DNA of 64,000 nt from Providencia sp. R33 (GTDB taxonomy: Bacteria; Pseudomonadota; Gammaproteobacteria; Enterobacterales; Enterobacteriaceae), in assembly GCF_019343475.1 (NCBI RefSeq), contig NZ_CP072453.1:930001-994000 (forward strand), in the 5' to 3' direction. The notes beneath the pieces were generated by a model that was not told the DNA's origin, searched no databases, and saw only the letters and a program-made list of their open reading frames with translations. Both the position numbers and the translations under genes were made by a program. Below are positions 36,318 through 44,552 of this stretch, in pieces; position 1 is the first letter of the stretch, and each line of letters starts with the position of its first letter.

Positions 36318-36467
36318 CAAAAAATCACTGTGCAATTTTTATTAAAAGCTAGACTTAACAATAAGTAATACAAAAAGCGTGTTTAGATCAATAAAAGCGA
36401 TGTTTTCACTGTCTTAGATGTAGGTTGAGTGCGAAGATAAGCCATACTTTTCTGTAGGAGAGCCATG

Positions 36468-36962
36468 ATGGAAATGACTAACGCCCAACGCCTGATTTTA
36501 TCGAATCAATATAAAATGATGACAATGTTAGACCCAGATAATGCAGAACGTTATCGCCGCCTGCAAACGATTATTGAACGTGGTTTTGGGTTACAAATGC
36601 GCGAGCTGGACAGAGATTTCGGTCATTTAAGTGAAGAAACTTGTCGTACAGTGATTGAAATTATGGAGATGTACCACGCGCTACAGGTCTCCTACAGTAA
36701 TTTGCCTGAAAAACAAGATATTGATGGTCGCCGTGTGCAATTTTTAGGTTTTGATGCAGCAACGGAAGCTCGTTATTTAAGCTACGTGCGTTTCATGGTG
36801 AACACAGAAGGGCGTTATACCCATTTTGATAGCGGAACTCACGGCTTTAATTCGCAAACGCCAATGTGGGAGAAATATGTTCGGATGTTGTCGATTTGGC
36901 ATGCGTGTCCGAGGCAGTATCACCTTTCCGCGGTGGAGATTTCTCAAATCTTTAACGCTTAG
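36468..36962 (+). CDS. yfbU: YfbU, UPF0304 protein
   Basis: A 164-residue cytoplasmic, largely helical protein that matches E. coli YfbU along its length (MEMTNAQRLILSNQYKMM at the start, TPMWEKYVRMLSIWHACPRQ near the end). Overexpressed YfbU has been linked to cell death in E. coli, but its function is unknown. Two ATG codons in a row are available; the second (36468) has better spacing from GGAG. An ERIC element begins just after the stop. Confidence 0.92.
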   Translation: MEMTNAQRLILSNQYKMMTMLDPDNAERYRRLQTIIERGFGLQMRELDRDFGHLSEETCRTVIEIMEMYHALQVSYSNLPEKQDIDGRRVQFLGFDAATEARYLSYVRFMVNTEGRYTHFDSGTHGFNSQTPMWEKYVRMLSIWHACPRQYHLSAVEISQIFNA

Positions 36963-36966
36963 TTTT

Positions 36967-37087
36967 GCTCTTCATACTTCACCTTGTCGCGTTGTTGGCT
37001 ACGTTCGGCTACTCGGGTCACATACTTGTGTATGTTCCCCGAGATATCCTCTCTTGCCGCCTAGCGACAAGGTGAATTATTTAGAGC
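36967..37087. repeat. ERIC (IRU) repeat, full copy between yfbU and hxpA
   Basis: A 121-base imperfect palindrome. The ends GCTCT and AGAGC pair, as do TTCACCTTGTCG and CGACAAGGTGAA. The core CACATACTTGTGTATG and CTTGCCGCCTAGCG match the other copies. It is transcribed from yfbU if that message has no earlier stop signal. Confidence 0.8.
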
Positions 37088-37111
37088 AAATGGAATGAAT
37101 AGGTATAAAAT

Positions 37112-37159
37112 TTCAAATTCAAATTCAAATTCAAATTCAAATTCAAATTCAAATTCAAA
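37112..37159. repeat. Hexanucleotide microsatellite, eight TTCAAA units
   Basis: TTCAAA is repeated eight times without interruption about 150 bases before the hxpA start, just after the ERIC element. Perfect short tandem repeats of this length are prone to slippage, so copy number may vary between isolates. Whether it affects hxpA promoter spacing cannot be seen. Confidence 0.9.
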
Positions 37160-37312
37160 TCAATATTTCTTTCCTATTTTAACTCTCCAGTGCATTCAAA
37201 TCTAAGTGATTAACGCAAATCTTGATTATTTTTGTTATTGAGGTTGCGCATTGGCGTCTGTTTAGCGTTAACTAAGAGATAGAATCGATTCAAGTAAATG
37301 AAAGGGGTAGAC

Positions 37313-37987
37313 GTGAAATTAAAGGCAAAGGGTTTTCTATTTGATTTGGATGGAACACTGGCGGATTCGCTGGCGGTAGTTGAGCGTTGCTGGTGTAAAT
37401 TTGGTGAGCGTATAGGGAAAAGCCCAGAAGAAATTATTAGCTTTATCCATGGGAAGCCTGCACTGACCAGCCTGCGCCATTTTTTGCCAGAGGCAAGTGA
37501 TGAAGAAATTATGAATTATTTTCGCTGGCTCGAAAAAATGGAAAGTGAAGATGTTGAAGGGGTTGTCGCCTTACCGGGAGCCGTTGCCTTGCTAACACGC
37601 CTGAATGAGATTGGTGCTCCTTGGGCGATCGTGACCTCAGGGACTGTACCCATCGCACATGGACGCCAGCAAGCTGCGGGATTACCAGAGCCGAAACACT
37701 GGGTGACATTTGAAAAAGTGTCTAAAGGTAAGCCTGATCCAGAACCTTTTATGTTAGGGGCAAAAGCGCTTTCTCTACCTGAAAAATCCTGCATTGCCTT
37801 TGAAGATGCTCAAGCTGGCATTCATTCTGCACTTAGCGCAGGTTGCCAAGTGGTTGCAGTCCATGCGCCAGAGAGCTTACCCCGCCGTGATGAAATCGAC
37901 GTAATTGTTAGTTCACTGGAGCAAATTTCCGTTATGGGACCTGACATTAATGGTGATTATGAACTTTTAGTGTCAAAATCGCTTTAA
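37313..37987 (+). CDS. hxpA: HxpA (YfbT), HAD-type sugar phosphatase
   Basis: A 224-residue HAD-superfamily hydrolase that in E. coli dephosphorylates sugar phosphates. The nucleophile motif is FLFDLDGTLADSL (Asp11, Asp13), followed by a helical cap domain, VTSGT, a Lys in KGKPDP and the acidic FEDAQAG. The GTG at 37313 is preferred, with AAGGGG five bases upstream; the in-frame ATG at 37298 has no ribosome site. Order yfbU-hxpA-yfbS matches E. coli. Confidence 0.9.
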   Translation: MKLKAKGFLFDLDGTLADSLAVVERCWCKFGERIGKSPEEIISFIHGKPALTSLRHFLPEASDEEIMNYFRWLEKMESEDVEGVVALPGAVALLTRLNEIGAPWAIVTSGTVPIAHGRQQAAGLPEPKHWVTFEKVSKGKPDPEPFMLGAKALSLPEKSCIAFEDAQAGIHSALSAGCQVVAVHAPESLPRRDEIDVIVSSLEQISVMGPDINGDYELLVSKSL

Positions 37988-38075
37988 TCGTGATCTAATC
38001 AAAGAAATTCTCCGTAAAACATGGTTAACTAAAGAAAATCTTTAGCAATGTTTTTTTTCGTCGAAAGGGGATATT

Positions 38076-39905
38076 TTGAACGGAGAATTGCTGTGGGTAT
38101 TAACCCTCCTGTTGATAGCGATTGTTCTTTTTACCACGAATAAAGTCCGCATGGATGTGGTGGCGTTATTGGTGATTGTTGCGTTTGTACTCAGCGACAC
38201 GTTAACGTTAGAGCAAGCGACTTCAGGCTTTGCTGATCCGAACGTGTTATTAATAGCCGCATTGTTTGTTATTGGTGATGGTCTTGTCCGCACAGGGATC
38301 GCATATCAAATGGGGGATTGGCTTGTTCGCGTTGCAGGAAGTAGCGAGAGCAAGATGCTGGTATTTTTGATGCTAACGGTGGCAGGGCTCGGTGCTTTCA
38401 TGAGCTCAACAGGCGTTGTGGCTATTTTTATTCCTGTGGTACTCAGTGTTGCAGCACGAATGAAAACATCCCCAAGCCGGTTGATGATGCCACTGGGCTT
38501 CGCGGGGCTTATCAGTGGCATGATGACCTTAGTTGCTACGCCACCAAACATGGTGGTAAATAGCGAATTAGTACGTGAAGGCATCAAAGGTTTCCAGTTT
38601 TTCTCAATTACCCCTATTGGGATCCTCATTTTACTGGCTGGTATTGCATACATGTGGCTGACACGCCGCTGGTTAGGTAGTAATGAGCCGGATAAACTCC
38701 CCGAACGTTATCGCCGTACTTTTCGTGATTTAATCCGCGACTATAAGCTCACTGGACGTGCGCGCCGTCTTGCTATTCGTAACGGCTCTCCATTAATTGG
38801 TCATACCCTTGATGAACTGCATTTGCGTTCACGTTATGAAGCTAACGTAGTGGGGATTGAGCGCTGGCGAAAGTTTCGTCGCGTGATGGTCAGTGCGACA
38901 GGGGTAACGGAGCTGCGTGAACGTGATGTTTTACTGATTGATATATCGGTAAGTGATGATGATTTACGTCTATTTTGTAGTGAACAATTACTTGAGCCAA
39001 TGATTTTACGTGGGGATTATTTCTCGGATCAGTCTCGCGATGTGGGGATGGCAGAAGTGTCCATGAACCCAGACTCTGAGTTACTGGGGAAAAGTTTACG
39101 GGATATCAAGTTTCGTACACGATATGGTTTAAACGTTGTCGGTATTCGCCGCGATGGTAAGGCATTGGATGGCAAGCTGGTGGATGAACCGCTGCGCCTC
39201 GGCGATATTTTGCTGGTGATCGGTGATTGGAAGTTGATCCGTATTTTGTCCACGAAACCACGTAACTTTATTGTGTTGAACTTAGCGGCAGAAGTTGAAG
39301 CTGTCGCCCCTGCGGCTTCACAAGCCCCTCATGCTCTATTTTGCTTAGCATTGATGGTTGCCATGATGGTGACTAATGAAATTCCTAACTTTATCGCAGC
39401 ATTAATTGCATGTTTGTTGATGGGGAAATTTCGCTGTATCGATATGGAAAGCGCGTATAAATCGATTCACTGGCCAAGTATTATCTTGATTGTTGGGATG
39501 ATGCCTTTTGCGCTTGCATTGCAAGAAACTGGCGGGATAGCCCTTGCAGTTGATGCATTAATGAAAATTGCGGGCGGTTTAGGCCCTCATGTGATGCTAC
39601 TGTGTTTATTTATTCTGTGTGCCACGATTGGCTTGTTTATCTCAAATACAGCCACTGCGGTATTGATGGCTCCAATTGCTATTGCTGCGGCACGGCAAAT
39701 GGAAGTTTCTCCTTTGCCATTTGCGATGGTAGTTGGTATTGCGGCATCGGCGGCTTTTATGACGCCAGTCTCTTCACCCGTGAATACTTTGGTGTTGGGC
39801 CCTGGTGGTTATAAATTCTCAGATTTCTTAAAAATTGGTGTGCCGTTTACGATTATTGTGATGTTTATTAGCATTGCGGTTATTCCAATATTATTTCCTT
39901 TCTAA
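38076..39905 (+). CDS. yfbS: YfbS, SLC13/DASS-type transporter with RCK_C domains
   Basis: A 609-residue inner-membrane protein. Membrane segments at both ends flank a central cytoplasmic part (about residues 215-405) with two TrkA-C/RCK_C-type ligand domains. It matches E. coli YfbS (610 residues) throughout, including the SNTATAVLMAP and TPVSSPVNTLVLGPG transport motifs. The substrate is unknown. The start is a TTG at 38076 (NGELLWVLTLL) with GGGG five bases upstream; no ATG fits the N-terminus. Confidence 0.92.
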   Translation: MNGELLWVLTLLLIAIVLFTTNKVRMDVVALLVIVAFVLSDTLTLEQATSGFADPNVLLIAALFVIGDGLVRTGIAYQMGDWLVRVAGSSESKMLVFLMLTVAGLGAFMSSTGVVAIFIPVVLSVAARMKTSPSRLMMPLGFAGLISGMMTLVATPPNMVVNSELVREGIKGFQFFSITPIGILILLAGIAYMWLTRRWLGSNEPDKLPERYRRTFRDLIRDYKLTGRARRLAIRNGSPLIGHTLDELHLRSRYEANVVGIERWRKFRRVMVSATGVTELRERDVLLIDISVSDDDLRLFCSEQLLEPMILRGDYFSDQSRDVGMAEVSMNPDSELLGKSLRDIKFRTRYGLNVVGIRRDGKALDGKLVDEPLRLGDILLVIGDWKLIRILSTKPRNFIVLNLAAEVEAVAPAASQAPHALFCLALMVAMMVTNEIPNFIAALIACLLMGKFRCIDMESAYKSIHWPSIILIVGMMPFALALQETGGIALAVDALMKIAGGLGPHVMLLCLFILCATIGLFISNTATAVLMAPIAIAAARQMEVSPLPFAMVVGIAASAAFMTPVSSPVNTLVLGPGGYKFSDFLKIGVPFTIIVMFISIAVIPILFPF

Positions 39906-39910
39906 TTACA

Positions 39911-39946
39911 TTAATAGCGCCTTTTTATTAAGGTGCTATTAATTTC
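39911..39946 (+). terminator. Terminator after yfbS
   Basis: TTAATAGCGCCTT (39911-39923) pairs with AAGGTGCTATTAA (39930-39942) with one G-T pair, but the T tail after it is short. Confidence 0.5.
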
Positions 39947-40078
39947 AATAAGATTTACTGCCCGTGATGATAAATATTAATGCGTAATATTTTATCCATT
40001 ATTCCAACTCGCTAAATATTGCTATTTTTATTACCGAAACAACGATTACAGTTAACGTACATCAATGATGAGGTAATA

Positions 40079-40504
40079 ATGAATAATGATAAAACAGAAG
40101 TTAAAAATATTGTTTCTGGCTATGATGGTCTTTGTACCTTTGAAAATTATTGGTGAGAGGAGTTAATTTCGGTCCGCTTAGAACATTATACTTCCGGAAT
40201 GCTGAATAAAACAAAATATTTTATGTCAACAATGGAGTTAGAAAATATTGCTGACCGAACGGAGTTAAAAAAAGTTTTTGCCATACGTACGTCGATAGGG
40301 GAATTGGATCGCTATGACTATTGGGCTGTGACATTGCACACTAAAAGTGGACGCCTATTCAGAACGAAAGACCGGTTTCGTTGTTCTTATACCTTCCATG
40401 ATTCATTTGATGCGGTTCTTGGTGTAAATGGCACTGCAAGAACGTTATATATCGCATTTTCTTCATCGTTGGGATGCAGTACAGAATTGATTGAAGTTTT
40501 ATAA
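40079..40504 (+). pseudogene. FENYWGE-family protein interrupted by a TGA codon (paralogue 1)
   Basis: From ATG 40079 (GAGG upstream) the frame reads through FENYW and then meets TGA at 40154-40156. The same frame stays open to 40504. The two paralogues have GGA (Gly) at this position, so a single G-to-T change broke the gene. Reading through, the product would be 141 residues and ends in the shared block VLGVNG...LYIAFSSSLGCSTEL. The rest shows no further damage, so the mutation looks recent. Family unknown; no signal peptide or membrane span. Confidence 0.75.
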
Positions 40505-40534
40505 CCAATAATATTCGAATTAAAGGTGAAAAAT

Positions 40535-40936
40535 ATGGCGACGAAGTATGTTGGGGAAATTAGTTTTGAAAATTATTGGGGAGAGAAAATAACTTCATTG
40601 TTTTTACAATATCATATGGCTGATATCTATAATTCAATAACGTCTAAACGACATTTTCAGAATATTTTATACTATGATATACCCGATAAATCAAAGGTTG
40701 ATGATATCATGTGGTTCGTTTATGAAATTGGTGCCCCGGCATCTTATAATTATTGGTATATACATATAACAACAGAAAGTGGAAAGAGTTATTTAACTAA
40801 GAAAGGTTTTTATTGCTCGATTACAGAAGCCGATGAAGGAAAAGTGATCCTTGGTGTCAATGGTGAATCTGAAAATCTTTATGTTCATTATCCTGCTTCA
40901 AGTGGTTGTTCAACTAAAATGAAAAGAGATTTATAA
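40535..40936 (+). CDS. FENYWGE-family protein, intact (paralogue 2)
   Basis: I do not recognise this 133-residue protein. It begins with VGEISFENYWGEKI and ends with GFYCSITEADEGKVILGVNG and YPASSGCSTK, blocks shared with the products at 40079 and 41850. The pattern of short hydrophobic strands, aromatic residues and two conserved Cys suggests a small beta-rich domain. No signal peptide is visible. The ATG at 40535 has AGGTG six bases upstream; an earlier GTG at 40526 is weaker. It is AT-rich and follows paralogue 1 at about 30 bases. Confidence 0.75.
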   Translation: MATKYVGEISFENYWGEKITSLFLQYHMADIYNSITSKRHFQNILYYDIPDKSKVDDIMWFVYEIGAPASYNYWYIHITTESGKSYLTKKGFYCSITEADEGKVILGVNGESENLYVHYPASSGCSTKMKRDL

Positions 40937-41036
40937 GTATTTAAATTAATTATTATGAATTGAAAATAACAGATGAATGACACATCATATTTTCATGATG
41001 AAATATAAATATCAATTTGGTTGTAGGATGTTTAAA

Positions 41037-41059
41037 GTAGGAATGAAGATCATTCCTAC
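41037..41059 (-). terminator. Terminator-like hairpin after yfbR
   Basis: GTAGGAATGA (41037-41046) pairs with TCATTCCTAC (41050-41059) around a 3-base loop, just after the yfbR stop. On the minus strand it is followed by TTTAAA only. Confidence 0.5.
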
Positions 41060-41066
41060 ATATCGG

Positions 41067-41648
41067 TTAATTACTGATTTCATCTAATGAAAGCGTAAAA
41101 CCTGGAACAAATTTTTCCATAAAATAATCCATTTCTGGGCTTTGTCTTTCGGCTAACATTTTTTCAAGACGCTTTTTAGCCAATGTAAACTCGCTATTTC
41201 CAGCAGATAATTCCTCTAAACATTTTAAATAAGCACATAAAGAATCGGCTTGTTTAACAATGAAATGTTCTTCTTCTGACTGCAAATCTTCAATAATTAA
41301 TTCCCTGAAATCATCTTGAAGTTCTTCAGGTAACATGTCTAATAGCTTTTGCTGAGCAAATTTCTCTATTTTCTTGTATTCATGCGCAATTTGTTGGTTA
41401 TGGTACTTAATTGGTGTCGGTAAATCCCCTGTAATCACTTCACTGGCATCGTGATACATGGCGAGTAGAGCAATGTGTGATGCATCAACATTCCCCCCAA
41501 ATTTTTTATTTTTAATAATGGCAAGTGCGTGTGCAACCATAGCAACTTGCAAGCTATGCTCGGAGACGTTTTCCGTTCGGACATTGCGCATGAGTGGCCA
41601 GCGGTGGATAAGTTTCATTCTAGCTAAGTGTGCAAAAAAGTAGCTCAT
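41067..41648 (-). CDS. yfbR: YfbR, 5'-deoxynucleotidase (HD domain)
   Basis: Removes phosphate from deoxyribonucleoside 5'-monophosphates. The HD-fold metal ligands are visible: His31 in TENVSEHSLQ, His66-Asp67 in MYHDASEV, and a later Asp in KQADSLCAYLK. Length 193 compares with 199 in E. coli. GAGG precedes the ATG at 41648. It is the only backbone gene here flanked on both sides by FENYWGE paralogues. Confidence 0.93.
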   Translation of the reverse strand: MSYFFAHLARMKLIHRWPLMRNVRTENVSEHSLQVAMVAHALAIIKNKKFGGNVDASHIALLAMYHDASEVITGDLPTPIKYHNQQIAHEYKKIEKFAQQKLLDMLPEELQDDFRELIIEDLQSEEEHFIVKQADSLCAYLKCLEELSAGNSEFTLAKKRLEKMLAERQSPEMDYFMEKFVPGFTLSLDEISN

Positions 41649-41849
41649 AAGACCTCATAAATAGCGCTAAACAATAGGCAAATTATAACGTGTATAAGCG
41701 CGAAGGGATATGCATTTATGGCAAGTTATTATATTAATAGAGTCTACATAAAGGTAATTTACACTGTTAATAAATAATATTTAATTAAAAAAGCGTTAAC
41801 GTATTATCTAACGTTGATGAAATGTTTATTAACTAATAAAGGGGATATT

Positions 41850-42278
41850 ATGACTAATAACGATCATAGACGAAAGGGTTTTGTTTCGATAGAGAATTAT
41901 TGGGGAGAGGAAGTACAGTCAATTATAGTTGTACATCACTCAGGTAATATGGAGGGAACAGAAGGGTTTGTTAAAAATATAAAGCAAGGTGGAAAAGAAG
42001 AAAGTGTTTTTCATTTTTATTATCAAACGGGTTTGTTTTCACCTAAAAATACGTGGAAAGTGAAAGTGTTGACCATTAACGACGACGTTTATGAAACTGA
42101 CGGTTTTTTTTCATGTTCTATCACTGATTCGGATAAAGGTGTTGCTGTTATCGGTATTAATGGTGAGGCTAAAACAGCCTATGTTTCATTTTCTGAATCA
42201 GGGAGTTGCTCTGAAAAATTAAAATTTATAAAACACCATTCTTTATTAGATAGTCAATTAGAGAATGACTTGAAATAG
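41850..42278 (+). CDS. FENYWGE-family protein (paralogue 3)
   Basis: A 142-residue unknown protein with the same blocks as the products at 40079 and 40535: VSIENYWGEEV at the start, then NTWKVKVLT, FFSCSITDSDKGVAVIGING, and FSESGSCSEKL. It has an extra polar tail of about 20 residues. The ATG at 41850 has AGGGG five bases upstream; an earlier ATG at 41814 is unsupported. It lies on the other side of yfbR from the first two copies, so the copies surround yfbR. Confidence 0.75.
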   Translation: MTNNDHRRKGFVSIENYWGEEVQSIIVVHHSGNMEGTEGFVKNIKQGGKEESVFHFYYQTGLFSPKNTWKVKVLTINDDVYETDGFFSCSITDSDKGVAVIGINGEAKTAYVSFSESGSCSEKLKFIKHHSLLDSQLENDLK

Positions 42279-42303
42279 CCTGCAAAATTATATTTATTAT
42301 AAT

Positions 42304-42331
42304 TTGATTTGGTTGTGTTAATACATATAAT
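42304..42331 (+). promoter_or_regulatory. Promoter for the 22-residue peptide gene
   Basis: TTGATT (42304-42309) and a perfect TATAAT (42326-42331) are separated by 16 bases. The expected start of transcription would leave a leader of about 27 bases before the ATG at 42365. Confidence 0.55.
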
Positions 42332-42364
42332 GGAAAATCATTAAGTGAATTTTTAAGGGATATT

Positions 42365-42433
42365 ATGAAATACTTTCCTTTTATACTTCTGGGTTTTTTT
42401 CTGGTTGCGGTATATATAATTTCCATTATTTGA
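42365..42433 (+). CDS. 22-residue single-span membrane peptide
   Basis: ATG 42365 is preceded by AAGGGA four bases upstream. The product, MKYFPFILLGFFLVAVYIIS followed by II, is one hydrophobic span with a single Lys near the start. A good promoter lies 5' and a strong terminator about 50 bases 3', so it looks like a complete small transcription unit. The size and form resemble regulatory small membrane proteins or type I toxins. No function can be assigned. Confidence 0.55.
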   Translation: MKYFPFILLGFFLVAVYIISII

Positions 42434-42481
42434 TAATCAAAAAAATATATTCATTTTTCGATGATTACATGTTGAATATAA

Positions 42482-42511
42482 AAAGCCTCCTTAATAGGAG
42501 GCTTTATTTTT
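42482..42511. terminator. Bidirectional terminator before alaA stop
   Basis: AAAGCCTCC (42482-42490) and GGAGGCTTT (42497-42505) pair around TTAATA. T-rich sequence follows on both strands, so it ends the small peptide transcript and alaA. Confidence 0.8.
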
Positions 42512-42535
42512 ATTAATACTAATCTAAATAAGATA

Positions 42536-43750
42536 TTATTGGCGATACCCTTCAAGAAAGCGGCCAAATTTATTAATTGCCATTTCAAGATCGTCTGCAT
42601 AAGGTAACGTCACGATCCTAAAGTGGTCAGGTTCTGGCCAGTTAAATGCAGTACCTTGCACCAATAACACTTTTTCTTGCAACAGCAAGTCAAGGATCAT
42701 TTTTTGGTCATCATGAATATTAAAACGCTTAATATCAATTTTCGGGAACATATACAGCGCACCTTGTGGTTTAACACAAGATACTCCAGGAATTTGGTTT
42801 ATAAGTTCCCATGCACGATTACGTTGTTCGTACAAACGGCCACCAGGCTGAATAAACTCACTGATACTTTGATAGCCACCTAGCGCTGTTTGAATAGCAT
42901 GTTGCATTGGCACATTGGCACACAAACGCATAGACGCCAGCATTTCTAAGCCTTCAATATAGCTTTTTGCATGTTTTTTCGGGCCATTTAGCACCATCCA
43001 ACCTTGTCGGAAACCTGCAACACGGTAGGTTTTTGATAACCCATTGAATGTAATTGTCAATAAGTCTGGCGCTAATGCTGCAATAGAGTGATGAACAGCA
43101 TCGTCATAAAGAATTTTGTCGTAAATTTCGTCTGCATAAATTATGAGGTTGTGTTGACGTGCTAGCTCAACAATCTCTAACAGCAAATCTTTGCTATATA
43201 CCGCACCCGTTGGGTTATTGGGGTTAATGACGACAATACCACGGGTTCTTGGGGTGATTTTGCTACGAATATCTTCGATATCTGGCATCCAGCCTTGTTG
43301 CTCATCACACATATAGTGAACCGCTTTCCCACCTGAAAGGGAAACGGCCGCTGTCCAAAGTGGATAATCAGGTGCAGGCACTAACATTTCATCGCCATTA
43401 TTAAGCAGCGCTTGCATTGCTTGGACAATAAGTTCAGATACACCGTTACCGATGTAGACATCTTCCACTGTCATTTCGTGAATACCACGAGCTTGGTAGT
43501 GCTGAACGATGGCTTTACGTGCAGAATAGAGTCCCTTGGAGTCACAATAACCTTGAGAACTCGGTAAGTTGCGCAGTACATCCACAAGGATTTCATCAGG
43601 TGCTTCAAAACCAAACGGTGCCGGGTTACCAATGTTCAATTTGAGGACTTTATTACCTTCCTCTTCTAAGCGCTTTGCTTCTTTTAATACGGGCCCACGG
43701 ATGTCATAACAGACATTATCGAGCTTGCTGGATTTAGTTAGATTATTCAT
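42536..43750 (-). CDS. alaA: AlaA, glutamate-pyruvate aminotransferase
   Basis: Main alanine-forming aminotransferase: pyruvate plus glutamate gives alanine plus 2-oxoglutarate, with PLP. The fold-type I enzyme has Lys240 in FNGLSKTYRVAGFRQGW as the PLP Schiff-base residue, and NPNNPTGAVYS and IYADEIYDKILYD in the cofactor site. Length 404 compares with 405 in E. coli. It diverges from lrhA across an 800-base AT-rich region. Confidence 0.96.
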   Translation of the reverse strand: MNNLTKSSKLDNVCYDIRGPVLKEAKRLEEEGNKVLKLNIGNPAPFGFEAPDEILVDVLRNLPSSQGYCDSKGLYSARKAIVQHYQARGIHEMTVEDVYIGNGVSELIVQAMQALLNNGDEMLVPAPDYPLWTAAVSLSGGKAVHYMCDEQQGWMPDIEDIRSKITPRTRGIVVINPNNPTGAVYSKDLLLEIVELARQHNLIIYADEIYDKILYDDAVHHSIAALAPDLLTITFNGLSKTYRVAGFRQGWMVLNGPKKHAKSYIEGLEMLASMRLCANVPMQHAIQTALGGYQSISEFIQPGGRLYEQRNRAWELINQIPGVSCVKPQGALYMFPKIDIKRFNIHDDQKMILDLLLQEKVLLVQGTAFNWPEPDHFRIVTLPYADDLEMAINKFGRFLEGYRQ

Positions 43751-44552
43751 TATTTTCTCATTACCCTAACGGGATTACATTGGTAGGGGGGCCGGCTTTA
43801 TTGTCTTACTGTACTCCTCCCTCAGAAGCTTTTGAAGATGCAAGGTTATTTTTGGTGTAAAAGGTTGGTTAAAGTATAAATGTGATGTTTGACATCTTAT
43901 TATATTCATTAAGTTGGCTCAATATTTCAAATAACACACTTAGTCTGGAGTTTTAATTCAATAATGTCGTGTGTTTTGGTGTGTAAATATGGGAAGAAGG
44001 GGAAAATAACTGTTGAACTAGAAAATTGTATCAAAATGTAATATTGAACCTAAATTCGTTAATTTAGACATAAATTTCGTCACTTATTGCCCATTTTTTA
44101 TATTTTTTTGACCTTTTTTGTTAGTAATATTGATTGTTTCACTCCCTATTTTTTCACTTAATCTGTGTTGCAATAGTATAATGCATTGAAAATTAACGAA
44201 ATGTAAAAATGGTGAAATAGATTTTATAATGTGCTTACATTAAAATAATTGCGATTACATTAAATATGTTACTATTTGGCAGTAGTTTATAAAGCGTTTC
44301 TTTAATCAGGTTCTGGAAGAGAATACGCTTTTTATTAACACCATTTTTGATTTGTTGGCAGTACCCTGTTTATACCAGCATTGATGTTATTCGTTAATAA
44401 CGGGCTGGTTGTAACCAGATAAAATAAAGGGAAGTCATTGCAAATCTAGGGATTAGAGATGCATTAGATGAATAGTTTTAAATTATATCGCTGATTCTCA
44501 TGGAGGAGAGCAGAACACCAGGTAACATAAATATTATATAAGAGAATGAACG
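43751..44552. other. Divergent control region of alaA and lrhA
   Basis: About 800 bases, strongly AT-rich, with many A and T tracts. A spacer of similar size lies here in E. coli and is used for regulation of lrhA. I see no gene with a ribosome site and no specific operator I can defend. Confidence 0.5.

Noticed and set aside
37112..37159. TTCAAA repeats as a CRISPR array
   Set aside because: Units are six bases, directly adjacent and without spacers; no cas genes are in the window.
40154..40156. In-frame TGA read as selenocysteine
   Set aside because: The paralogues have Gly, not Cys, at this position, and no SECIS-like hairpin is evident after the codon. A nonsense mutation is simpler.
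44499..44540. 13-codon frame just upstream of lrhA as a leader peptide
   Set aside because: It has no ribosome site and no attenuator structure around it.
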